The position numbers and the translations under genes were made by a program. Below the pieces are notes generated by a model. It ran no database searches, was not told the origin of the DNA, and saw only the letters and a program-made list of their open reading frames with translations. From Rosa chinensis (taxonomy: Eukaryota > Streptophyta > Magnoliopsida > Rosales > Rosaceae): a DNA stretch of 64,000 bases. The stretch spans positions 32,036,501 to 32,100,500 of the forward strand of contig NC_037090.1 of the NCBI RefSeq assembly GCF_002994745.2, in the 5' to 3' direction. Of this stretch, positions 31,933-41,602 are shown one piece after another (position 1 is the stretch's first letter; every line of letters starts with the position of its first letter).

Positions 31933-32448
31933 TGTACATGCATGTACATTTGCAAGCATAATTAGCTATAATGGGCCACGCTCATTGTACCGCCAAAGGT
32001 ACTAATTCCAACTAAAGGAATGACATGCAGACACACCGCCAGACAGGCCACGGCCTCGGCGTCGGACCACCTCCAGATCGCCGCCGACGCGCCGCCACGC
32101 GCCACGCGAAGATGGCATCAGAAGCTTCTGAAACTGGGAACTGAAGCATGTCAGTCCCACATCGAAAACAAAGAGAAGATCAACCTCTTCCTCACCTATA
32201 AAAGGTTCTCTCCTCTCTCCTCATTAATTACGCATTCAATACTTACCTACTGTTACTTTGTCAACACAAATACATTGACTAACTTAGGCATCGGAGAGCA
32301 GAAGACCGCCCGGCGTGGTCTCCCTCTGACGCCCATTGTATTTCATTTGACAGGTGACGGTAGCTTCGAGAACAACACAAGTATCGATCCGCCCACCGGA
32401 TCAACGTTAGCTAGGGTCCAGCTACCGCTGGACTTTTAGGCATCAACA
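31933..32448 (+). repeat. G1 3' LTR
   Basis: Same length as the 5' LTR and identical by eye except one C-to-T change near 32316, which turns one G-C pair of the LTR stem-loop into a G-T (G-U in RNA) pair. GATAC follows at 32449-32453. Confidence 0.95.
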
Positions 32449-32453
32449 GATAC

Positions 32454-32963
32454 AATTATAACTGCCCGTTGTCTGAATGGCCAAAAATGGGGACAAATTA
32501 CACCGCAATCATTCATATCACACATCGGTTTTTAACAAATCACTGTCTTCTAATTTACACTCACACAACAGAAGAAATTCAGTTATGTTGTCCCAAAGTT
32601 AATCAGACAACAGTTATAGTCCAAGAACTGAAGTTTGAATATCAGTCAGACAACACACAAAATAAAAGTCTGTTGTTTGAGAAGCTCAACATACAACAGC
32701 TTCAAAACTAGCACTGTTGTCTGAAGGCAGTGCCGCAACTGCCGCGCAGCTGCGCCTGGCATCTGCCAAGCCACCTGTCGAGCCATCTGCCGAGTATCAC
32801 ACAACACGTTTAACACATACCCGTTGTCTATATGTTTCTCAGACAACTGTGTTCCACCGTTGTCTGAATTTTCATCAGACAACGGCTCGGTCTACAACAG
32901 TTGCCCTCCAAATCCCACAACGGTTTTCTGCCGTTGTCTGATAAGGTTTTTGGTGTAGTATAT
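32454..32963. repeat. CACTA-2 right subterminal region
   Basis: About a dozen copies of motifs such as CAGACAACAG, CGTTGTCTGA and TGTTGTCTGA lie in both orientations, ending TTTTTGGTGTAGTATAT. No coding sequence. The region directly continues the element sequence left of G1 across the GATAC site. Confidence 0.8.
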
Positions 32964-33304
32964 GTAAGTAATCCAGTTCTTGGTCTGCAAGAAAGACTAC
33001 AATGAAGTGTTACATTAAGAATCTAACTAGGAAACCTAATCTGATAAGGAATGCTTTAATGGGAAGCTTCTTGAGGGTTAAGTCACCTACATAAATAAGA
33101 TGAATTGGTCCTTGTTGCCACCGACGATTATTGCATAAGTTCTGTCCATTGAGAACCAAGGTTGGTAAGTAACAGAAGACCATATTCAGTGACCGAGTTT
33201 AGCAGCTGCATAAGATGGAATCCATGCTAGTGATTGCTGAAGGTAAGCCTTGATCCCTTTTGTGATTGTTATGCATATGTTGTGAGCATGTATATGGTTT
33301 TACA
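32964..33304 (+). repeat. C1 5' LTR, second piece
   Basis: After the duplicated GTA, the sequence from AGTAATCCAGTTCTTGG to TATATGGTTTTACA matches 61075-61412 with about nine substitutions. It restores the LTR to 480 bp. Confidence 0.93.
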
Positions 33305-33536
33305 ATTGGTATCAGAGCATAGGTTCACAAAAATATGAATTCAGGCTTAGCATAAAAATCATTTTAGGGTTTTGCAAAAAAAAAAGAAAAAAAAAAAGGG
33401 TTTTTGCTTTACGGGTCAAGTAACTGACCAAGTAACTGGTCAGGTACCTGATCAAAGTAAGTTACTTAATCTTGGACCAGTCTCAGCAAACACAAGAGCC
33501 ATGCCCAAAACCCAACCCGAAGCCTTAAGAACAAAG
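33305..33536 (+). other. C1 primer-binding site and leader
   Basis: TTGGTATCAGAGCATAGG at 33306 complements the 3' end of initiator methionine tRNA, the usual Copia primer. The leader has A runs (33377-33399) and a stretch, GTAACTGACCAAGTAACTGG at about 33420, that resembles the repeats in the C1 linker at 54290-54420. No gag frame follows before the next element. Confidence 0.8.
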
Positions 33537-33984
33537 TGAAAGCAATACAGAGAAACATTGAAGAAGAAAGGTAAAGAGAGAAGAGAAAGAGAGAGAAACT
33601 TGTGAGGGCTACATTTTTACTCAACTGATGATGAATATTACAGAGTGAAGACTTTTATATCATTCTAAAATAACCACTCCTATCTAATACCTATTATACC
33701 CTTAACATCCCCCCTCAACCATATGCTTGGGTATCGCACCCAAGCATAATGGTTGGATCAAAGAAAAAAAACCTGCTAATCTATCAAAGCATCAAATAAA
33801 ACCCCAGCAGCACAAGAAACGAGCTTCAAATATGCTACACTTAAGCTGGTTGCCGTATGGTTGCTCTTCATTCACATAGAGACCAAAAGGCCAAGAGATT
33901 TTCTTTGAATCCATATGTAGCAGAATATATTCCCCTCTTCATCAGAATTGACCAAAAACATCTTTTGCAACGGTCAAGAAGCAT

Positions 33985-34395
33985 CTGAATGGCAAGAATT
34001 GGAATGATGATTGGCTTGTATCTTAGAGCAAGCCCAAACAAAACATTGGTGGTAGCACCTAACCTACAGAAATTAGCAACATCTTGCATGGGGCTGCATC
34101 AATTGCGAGTATGATATGCAGTGACGAACCCAATGGTAGTCCAGCCCAAGACCAACAGATACACACAAGAACAATTGCCAGTGCTTTACAACTTCCTGAA
34201 CTCCAAAATTGTAGATTGTGAAGGATGATGGCAGAGCACCCCAGCAAATAATTGCAATTCCAATAGTCATAAGAATAGTGGAGAGGATAAGGTGCTTTTC
34301 CAAAGTTGGTTTAATGTCCTTGACAGCCTTAGAACTCAGTGGCAAACAAGGTTGTGATCAAACAAACAAGAGTACCCATAGAAGTTTCCATTCTC
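33985..34395 (-). pseudogene. Vacuolar H+-pyrophosphatase (V-PPase) fragment inside the small retroelement
   Basis: On the minus strand three frames in order give pieces of a type I vacuolar proton-pumping pyrophosphatase, normally a membrane protein of the vacuole that couples pyrophosphate breakdown to proton transport. From about 34395: [16 protein letters not shown], then [20 protein letters not shown], then [20 protein letters not shown] and LFLCVSVGL, then, after a frameshift, [20 protein letters not shown] and [11 protein letters not shown]. These follow the family in the right order, covering three or so membrane segments from the middle of the protein. The 5' and 3' parts are absent, and at least two frame changes are present. 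It lies in the same orientation as the host retroelement, as expected if captured into element RNA. Confidence 0.85.
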
Positions 34396-35564
34396 TGTTC
34401 ATGATCCTTGCGACTACGGAATGGCTTTGTTTTCAGCACTTCAACTGGGTATTGAGAAAAGAATACTCTCAAATCATGGACACTGGAAGCATGGAGACTC
34501 AAACCAGGACCTCTTGATGGAACTCAATCATTTTAATCTGTTGTTGATAATACTTTGCCACATTATTCTCTGATATCTTCTTTATCCACCTCACTAAACT
34601 TCCTTCCACCTCCATAACTTCTAAAACCATAACCAACACCAAAATCATATCCAGAACCATAACCATCCCTTCAAAAAGGAAAAGAAAAACTTCTTCTATT
34701 CAACTAAATCTTCTTCTTTTAACAATCACTTAAATCTTCTTCTTCAAACTGCATTCAATTCTTCTTCTTCAAACTATATACAACTAATTCATCTACTTCT
34801 TTAAAATTCAATCCATTCATCTTCTTCAAAATTCACTCCTTCTTTCACAAATATTTACAACTAAATCTTCTACTTGTTCAAAATCCAATAATTCTTCTTC
34901 AAAAAAATGATTCACTTCTTCTTTCAACATTCAATCAATTCTTCTTCGTCAAATATATACAACTAATTCTTCTTCGAAATTCATCTAATTCAACAGAAAA
35001 GAGATTCCACCAATTCTTCTTGAAAATATCACAAATTCTTCTTCTTCAAAATTCAACTAATTCAACTATACTTTCAACATGGATGGATGAAAACTGGACA
35101 TAACAACCAAGTATAGAGATTCCATGATAGACAATAGCTCAAGAGTAGAAAAGAGAGATGCCAATCGGAAAGAAATTACCAAAATCTCTGTGATTGTACC
35201 AAACGATCGAGATGAGTCCACACTCAAATTCCAGTGGAGGCTGTGATGATTATATTGCAGAGGTTCCGATGCGAGTTGAGGCGCAGGAGTAGGCGATGAC
35301 GTTTTGCATTCTCGGTTTGAGTTTCACTCCAAAAGCACTGAAATCGTATCATGACATAACGAAGAAGCTCTCTCCGATCAGAGAGAAATAGGGAGCCGAT
35401 TAGCACAAGCATCGAGCAAGGATCCATGGCAGAGGGATAAAGTGAATTTGGGGATTAGGGTTTGAAATTGGGGAAAATAAAAATTGAAGGAAACTGATAC
35501 GCGAAATCAAAGGATAGAGGAAGCAAGAACATCTAGGTCACCGATCGACCTGAGCTCCTGATAC
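34396..35564. other. Interior of the small retroelement outside the V-PPase fragment
   Basis: From 34660 to 35060 the sequence is rich in TTCTTCTTC and AATTC motifs. A minus-strand open frame at 35224-35427 starts MDPCSMLVLIGSLFLSDRRE; I do not recognise it. A G/Y-rich minus-strand reading (GYGSGYDFGVGYGFRSYGGG) near 34600-34670 may be another captured scrap. Nothing here can be assigned. Confidence 0.4.
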
Positions 35565-36065
35565 CATGAAAGCAATACAGAGAAACATTGAAGAAGAAAG
35601 GTAAAGAGAGAAGAGAAAGAGAGAGAGAAACTTGTGAGGGCTACATTTTTACTCAACTGATGATGAATATTACAGAGTGAAGACTTTTATATCATTCTAA
35701 AATAACCACTCCTATCTAATACCTATTATACCCTATCAGAGCTGGGTCTCCATGATAGCTTTGTGTATGAGCTTAGAGAAAAGAGAGAAAATAGAGAGAG
35801 GTTTTCTGAAACTGAATGTATTGCGTCATAGTTACAGAACAAGGGAGCAGGTCCTATTTATACAAGTAATGAATGCACAGATGATGACCACGTGTCAATC
35901 ATCTGAGCTGAGAGCTAACTAACTTTGTAACAACCTGGCATCATACAATTATAGTGATGAAAGCCAAACTGAAAGCAAGTGATCTAATTAAGCTAACAAG
36001 ATGACTTAAACCCTAATTAAGCTAATTAAGCTAAACAACTAAGCTAACACTGTTAATACACCTCC

Positions 36066-39035
36066 TTAGCTTGATGAGGGTAAAACACTCATTAAGCTGC
36101 TGCAAAGATAGTTATGCTGGGGTGAACATAGACCTTTGGTGAAAATGTCAGCAAGCTGGTCATGAGAAGAGACAAACTGAACTCGAAGAGACCCAGCTTT
36201 GACCTTTTCTCGCTTGAAGTGAACATCGACTTCCACATGCTTAAGCTTGGAATGTTGAACAGGGTTTGAAGCCAGGGCTAAAGCAGAGATGTTGTCACAG
36301 TGAAGAACAGGAATGTGAGCAAGGTCAACGTGTAAATCTGTAAGCAAGTTGATAAGCCATTGTAGTTCGGAGGTAGTATCAGCCATACTTCGATACTCAG
36401 CCTCTGTAGAAGATTGAGAAACAGCATTTTGTTTTTGCTACACCAAGAGATTGGTGAATTGTTGAGGAGAATCACAAACCCTGTTGTAGATTTTCTATCA
36501 TTGGGATCCCCAGCCCAATCAGCATCACAATATGCCTGCAAATCAGCTTGAACTCTAGCATGTTTGAAAGTAGAAGAACCCCTCCTAAAAATAATACCAT
36601 GGTCCGTAGTGCCTCTTAGATATCTTAAAATACGTTTTGCAGCATGTAGATGGTCCTCAGTTGGAGAATGCAAAAATTGACAAATAGAATTAACACTGAA
36701 GGCTATGTCAGGCCTGGTGAAAGTCAAATATTGCAGGCAACCAACTAGACTTCGAAAGTGTGTAATATCTGAGTGAGTAAGAGGATTTCCAGAGTCTTTC
36801 AACAGTTTAATACCAGACTGACATGCAGTGAGATGAGTGTGGCAAGCATCCATACCAGCTTTATGCAGAAGATCTTTGGTATATTTATGCTGAGACAGAA
36901 AAATACCATCTTGCATATATCGAATTTCTAGACCAAGAAAGAAATGTAGATCCCCCAGGTCTTTCATATCAAATTGAGCTTGGAGAGCAGTCTTGACTTC
37001 TGAAATAAGATCTTCACTATCCCCAGTAATGATAATGTCATCAACATACAAGAGAAGATAAACTCTAGAAGAATTAGACACTTTGACAAACAGAGAAGGA
37101 TCTGCATGAGATGATTTAAAGCCAATAGAGGGCAAAAAGCTGGTAAATCTGTCATTCCATGCCCTAGGTGCTTGTTTTAGTCCGTACAGAGATTTTTGCA
37201 ACTTACACACAAAGGAAGAACATGCAGGATTTTCAAAACCACTTGGTTGAGTCATGTAGACTTCTTCATTGAGAATCCCATGTAGGAATGCATTTTTCAC
37301 ATCCATTTGATGAAGTTTCCAACCAGAACTTGCAGCTAAACTGAGAATTAATCGAACTGTAGTATGTCTCACAACAGGTGAAAAAGTTTCCTCAAAGTCT
37401 ACCCCATATTCCTGACTGAACCCCCTGGCAACTAGCCTTGCTTTATGTCTAGCAATTGAACCATCTGAATTTCTCTTGATTTTGAAAATCCATTTGCAGG
37501 AGACAAAATTTTTGTCAGGTGGTAATGGAACAAGATTCCAAGTATTTTGATGCATAAGAGCATCATACTCCTCCTGCATAGCTTGTTTCCAAGCAGGGAT
37601 TTTTAAGGCTGCCTTATAATTTGATGGTTCAAAATCAGCAGGATCACAATTAGGTTCAGTGAGAACAGATAGAAAGCTCTTCTTCTGTACAATTCCTCTT
37701 TTACCTCGAGTAAGCATGCTATGATCATTGACTATGGCATTAGTTAAACCCTCCACAGGATGCAAGATATTTGACTCTGACACATTACTATTGGGAAGCA
37801 TGGTCTGATTGGTACGGTCCAAAACGACATCAATACCAATGCCAGGGTGAGTAGTCACACTGATATTTCCATTTTGCTCTTCAAACTGAATAGATGTGTG
37901 AACAGTAGGACTAAAAGGAGACAATGAATTGTCAATGACATCTGGCTTGGAGATGTGATCATGTAGTGTGACATTGGGAAGAGAACCAAGATCACAAGCT
38001 GTATTACTAAGTGGCATAGAGATCAGATGAGGTGCATCACTAGTAGAAACATTATTGTTGTATAATTCATTGTGTGTCTCATCAGCATTATTGGTGTAAG
38101 AGTCATGATGAGAAGAAAGAATAGTAGTTGAGTGTGAAGGTGAACCTGTGGAAGTAGTTGCAGCAGAACGTGACATAGATGTGGGCAAAACAAGTTGAGG
38201 AGTGGACTGAGTATGAACAAGACAAGGCTGTACAGTAGACTGGTGAGGTTGAACCATTGTTCTTTGAAGTGATGTCTCTGTAGGTTTCTGACATGATAGC
38301 TTGTGTTGTAACTGAGCATATGGAAACGTCTGTTCATCAAAAAAGACATGCCTGGATATGATACACCTCTTGGTTCCTAAATGATAACATATATAGCCCT
38401 TATATCCAGCAGCAAACCCCAAGAAAATACATTTTGCAGTTTTGGCTTGTAGTTTGTCAGTCCTATACGGTGTCATGAGTGGGTAGCAGGCACAGCCAAA
38501 GACCCTAAGAATATCTAGAACAGGCTGTTTATTGTATATTGTGTAAAAGGGAGACTCCATATTATTTGTTGGTGTAGGCATCCTGTTAATGAGATATGTA
38601 GCCAAAGCACAGGCATGAAACCAAAATGCAGAGGGCAAAAAAACCGTTTGCATTAAGGTTACTGCAGTTTCCCTCACATGCCTGTTTTTCCTTTCTGATA
38701 TTCCATTTTGCTCTGGGGTATATGGACAAGAAAATTGATGCAAGATGCCATTTTGACTGAGAAAATTATTGAAAGCAGTACTAATATATTCTCCCCCACC
38801 ATCTGATCTCAAGGTTTTGATGGAAACAGAAAAATGATTTTTAACAAAGGCACAAAAGGACTGAAAATACTGCAACACTTCACTTTTATTTTTCATGGGA
38901 AAAATCCAAGTATACCTAGTACAGTCATCAATGAACAAGACAAAGTATTTGAAACCATCAATTGAAACATGAGGTGATGGTCCCCAAACATCTGAATGAA
39001 CAATCTCAAAGGGTTTTAAAGCCTTAGTCTGTGAG
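36066..39035 (-). pseudogene. C2 pol: integrase core, RT and RNase H, one frameshift
   Basis: From the G2 insertion at 39035 the minus frame continues integrase with TKALKPFEIVHSDVWGPSPH, then RSDGGGEYIS, and PEQNGISERKNRHVRE for the D,D,E core, followed by a long variable linker rich in S, T and H. RT begins about 37600 with QAMQEEYDALMHQNTW, has KWIFKIKRNSDGSIARHKAR and the catalytic YVDDIII at about 37040-37020, and reaches SWCSKNK at about 36430. There the frame shifts by one; RNase H continues in another frame as MADTTSELQWLINLLTDLHV, VLHCDNISALALA and DIFTKGLCSPQ, ending near 36066. Length and order are normal for Copia. The frame runs in phase into 50467-50920 across G2. Confidence 0.93.
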
Positions 39036-39507
39036 TGTACATACTGGGGAGTCAACTAGGTTTGGCACTAGCCTCTGAGCCCCCTCGGTACTCCCAGGTA
39101 CTACGCCATGGGCCGGGTTCACGACCCACCATGGTGGGCCTCACATGGGATGCCACCCTGGGCACCCAGGGTCCGGGGCAAGGCCAGCACAGCCCATCTA
39201 TTTACGCAACAAGAGAGTTGATATGACATCAGAAGAACCTGTGTCCCACATCGAGGATGGGGGAGACTCCCTTCCCACGCTTGAGTATAAAGACATTAGC
39301 ACAACCACCTTTCACGGGTAATAACTCATATACACAGTTTGATCTCTACATCTATTAGTTTCTCACTCAGACATCAGAGAGGTATAAACCGTCCGGTACG
39401 GTTTATCCCTCTGACGTTGTGTTCTTGATACAGGATTCAGGAGTTGATCGGTGCCTTAGACGGTATAGCATTCTGTGTGAGGTACCCGGAGAAAGCCACC
39501 AGAAACA
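39036..39507 (+). repeat. G2 5' LTR with promoter signals and a stem-loop
   Basis: TCCCACATCGA (39244-39254) precedes TATAAA (39286-39291) by 42 bp. A stem-loop lies at 39384-39406: arm ATAAACCGT, loop CCGGT, arm ACGGTTTAT, then CCCTCTGACG. The layout equals that of the G1 LTR although most of the LTR sequence does not align. Confidence 0.92.
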
Positions 39508-39547
39508 TTGGCGCACCAGATAGGGGCTCGATCGTGGATCATTTAGA

Positions 39548-41600
39548 ATGGATGAGCCAGAAGCGGCAGGAGAAGTTAGAAGTGTCGCTCGGGCACTGAT
39601 ATTCACACCGGGAACTTCTTCGGCAGAAGCGCCCAGTGTTCTGGGAGAACTGCATGGTCTCGGATCCTTGGACCCCATAGTCCCGGAAGAAGTGACTCCG
39701 GTATCGGAGATGGATTCTATGTGAGCTGAGATAGCAGCCTTCATGGAGCAATCTCGGATCGATCGGGAACAAAGGAGTACCGATAGGGAAACAAACCGCC
39801 TTGCACAACAGAGAATGTAGGATTTGGAAGATGAAAACACAGCGCTGGCCCGAGCACTGGACAGGAGGCACCAGCACAACGAGCCACTCACCCAGGCCCT
39901 AGCTAGAGCATCCTCGCTAGCAACAGGTGTGAACACTGCACCGACAACAGGAGGCCCTAACACCGCTCCAGCACCTTCTGCGGAGGGCGGCCATCGGATA
40001 ATCCAGGTACCGGTAGACTTGTTCCCGAAAGGCTTGAGGCATCTACCAACACCACCGTTACCGCAGCCAGTTCACAATATCCCACCGGTAACCGACGCAA
40101 ACACGGCTTTACTCGTACAAATGAGCAACTTCTTACATGCCCTGCAGGCAAGGGTACAGGCCACAGAAAATAGAGACACCTGGAGAGCTATGAACAGTTA
40201 CGAGGACCGCCCGGGGCCTTTCACCCAACAGGTTAGAGGAGCCATTCGAGCGAATACATCGAAACCATTGAAGATTTACTATACGGGAGTTGGAGACCCC
40301 TATCAGCATCTCCAGGCTTTCCGATCACAAACAAGCGCCAAGGGATATACGGATGAAGTGTGTTGTAATATGTTCTAGGAGACCTTGTCAGGGGAGGCTT
40401 TGAGTTGGTTCTACGAACTGCCGGTCGGTTCTGTAGGGAATTTTAAGGAGCTAGCTGACAAATTTGTTGCTCGATTCATCTTACGCACCGATGGGATACA
40501 CATACCAAAGGGCCTGTTAAAAGTCCAGCAGGGGGAAGATGAAACTTTGAAATCTTTTGTAAATCGATGGCAGGCGGCTACCGCTAAGTGCCGGGACCTT
40601 AATAAGGAACTGGCTGAGCTGGCTTTCAGGAGGGGCTTAAGGCGCGGAGAATTTCTCTACGGGATCAACCATAATCCTCCAGCTAGCTACGACGAGCTGA
40701 TGGCCACTGCCATTAGACACGCCCAGGCCGAATTCGAGACTTACGGGGACAACCCCAGACTGGAGCTAAGATTCTCCTCATAGACAACAACTGTCGGGGA
40801 TGAAACACGAAAGAGGGAGTGGGTCCATACCCATGATAGGTCACCCCATACCTCGAACAAAAGAGGCAAAGAGTCCTCGTCCAGGTCAAACAGTTACGGG
40901 AACACCCACCCTCACCGGGAGCCGAGGGCATAGTAGGCCCCACGGACACCACCACCACCCCGGTATGAGGTGTTCACAATCCTTAACGCTTCATACGAGA
41001 CTATTTGGAACGAAAACAAGGATGAGATACCGGGACCACCCCCAAGGAAATTCCCGAAGAGTAAACTTACCCAGCAGGATACCGGAAGGTTCTGCACTTA
41101 TCATGAAGATGCCGGACATAATACCAATCTCTGCGTTGCTTTAAAAAATACAATCGAGTCCCTCATCTAGAGGGGCAAGCTTCAACGATACCTACCTACT
41201 AAGGAGATAGGAGCTGTAGACGTGTACGGCCAGATCTTCATGATCCACGGTGGGGGCCCGAAAGAGTTGCCCCCCCAGGGGAGGAAACGAAATTCTAGTT
41301 TCGGTCGTCCGGAAGTTTTCAACTTCCACAAGGCTCCGCAGCAAGACGGTGGCACCGGATGGACATCGGTGATGTTCCTGCAGGAGGAGGAGGCCGACCT
41401 AAGGATGCCCCATGATGATCCCTTCCTAATCACGCTCCAAATGGACCATTATATAATGTCCCGGGTGCTCGTGGACACCGGGGCCTCAGTCAGCGTATTA
41501 TTCCACGATGCTTACAGCGCTTTGAACAGGGGAAGGTCCAAGCTGTCACAGGATAACGAGCCCCTAATTATTTTTTCAGGAGATATCGTCCAACCACTCT
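39548..41600 (+). pseudogene. G2 gag and protease, multiple stops
   Basis: In plus frame 2 the gag-protease reading is cut by stops at about 39722, 39817, 40376, 40781, 41168 and 41600, with an apparent local frame change at 40784-40970. Recognisable parts are MSGEALSWFYELPVGSVGNF (40385), FRRGLRRGEFLYGINHNP (40625), the cysteine motif FCTYHEDAGHNTNLCVAL (about 41090-41145), and protease, PHDDPFLITLQMDHYIMSRV then LVDTGASVSVLF (41410-41505), with the usual DTG aspartate. Several stops (TAG in place of CAG) can be explained by C-to-T change. The protein cannot be made intact. Confidence 0.88.
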
Positions 41601-41602
41601 GA

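Larger units (their letters stand above)
20171..32448 (+). mobile_element. Gypsy LTR retrotransposon of the Tat type (G1), nearly intact and very young
   Basis: The LTRs are 20171-20686 and 31933-32448, 516 bp each, and by eye differ at one base (C to T in a CpG near 20554/32316). The target duplication GATAC lies at 20166-20170 and 32449-32453. A primer-binding-site-like TTGGCGCCGTCTGTGGG follows the 5' LTR and a purine-rich GGGGAATTGGGGACT precedes the 3' LTR. Order: gag, protease, RT, RNase H, a second (archaeal-type) RNase H, integrase, then an antisense gene and a tandem array before the 3' LTR. The second RNase H, the lack of a chromodomain and the antisense gene fit the Tat clade. It inserted in the right part of CACTA-2, between subterminal motifs. 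Confidence 0.95.
14473..32963. mobile_element. CACTA-like DNA transposon carrying gene fragments (CACTA-2), split by Gypsy G1
   Basis: The left end reads TACTACACCAAAATCC and the right end TTTTTGGTGTAGTATAT, inverted around the same core (CTACACCAAAA) as the other two CACTA elements here, with GTA duplicated on both sides (14470-14472 and 32964-32966). The outermost bases depart from the canonical CACTA, so the exact ends are less certain than for CACTA-1 and CACTA-3. A second CACTACAC lies at about 14495. Subterminal motifs such as CAGACAACA and CGTTGTCTGA fill 14500-15070 and 32454-32950. Without G1 and its duplication the element is about 6.2 kb. No transposase is recognised. The interior contains proteasome-beta-like and Ulp1-like exons. 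Confidence 0.8.
33537..35738 (-). mobile_element. Small non-autonomous LTR retroelement carrying a V-PPase fragment
   Basis: Two direct repeats of about 165-171 bp, 33537-33707 and 35577-35738, start TGAAAGCAATACAGAGAAAC. Just inside the right copy, CTCCTGATACCA (35565-35576) is the complement of TGGTATCAGGAG, a primer-binding site, so the element reads on the minus strand with its 5' LTR on the right. GGTTGAGGGGGGA next to the left copy, on the minus strand, is a purine tract. No gag or pol is present. The interior has a stretch matching vacuolar H+-pyrophosphatase. The outer end of the right LTR departs from the left one after TATACCCT, and I find no target duplication, so that border may be damaged. 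Confidence 0.8.
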
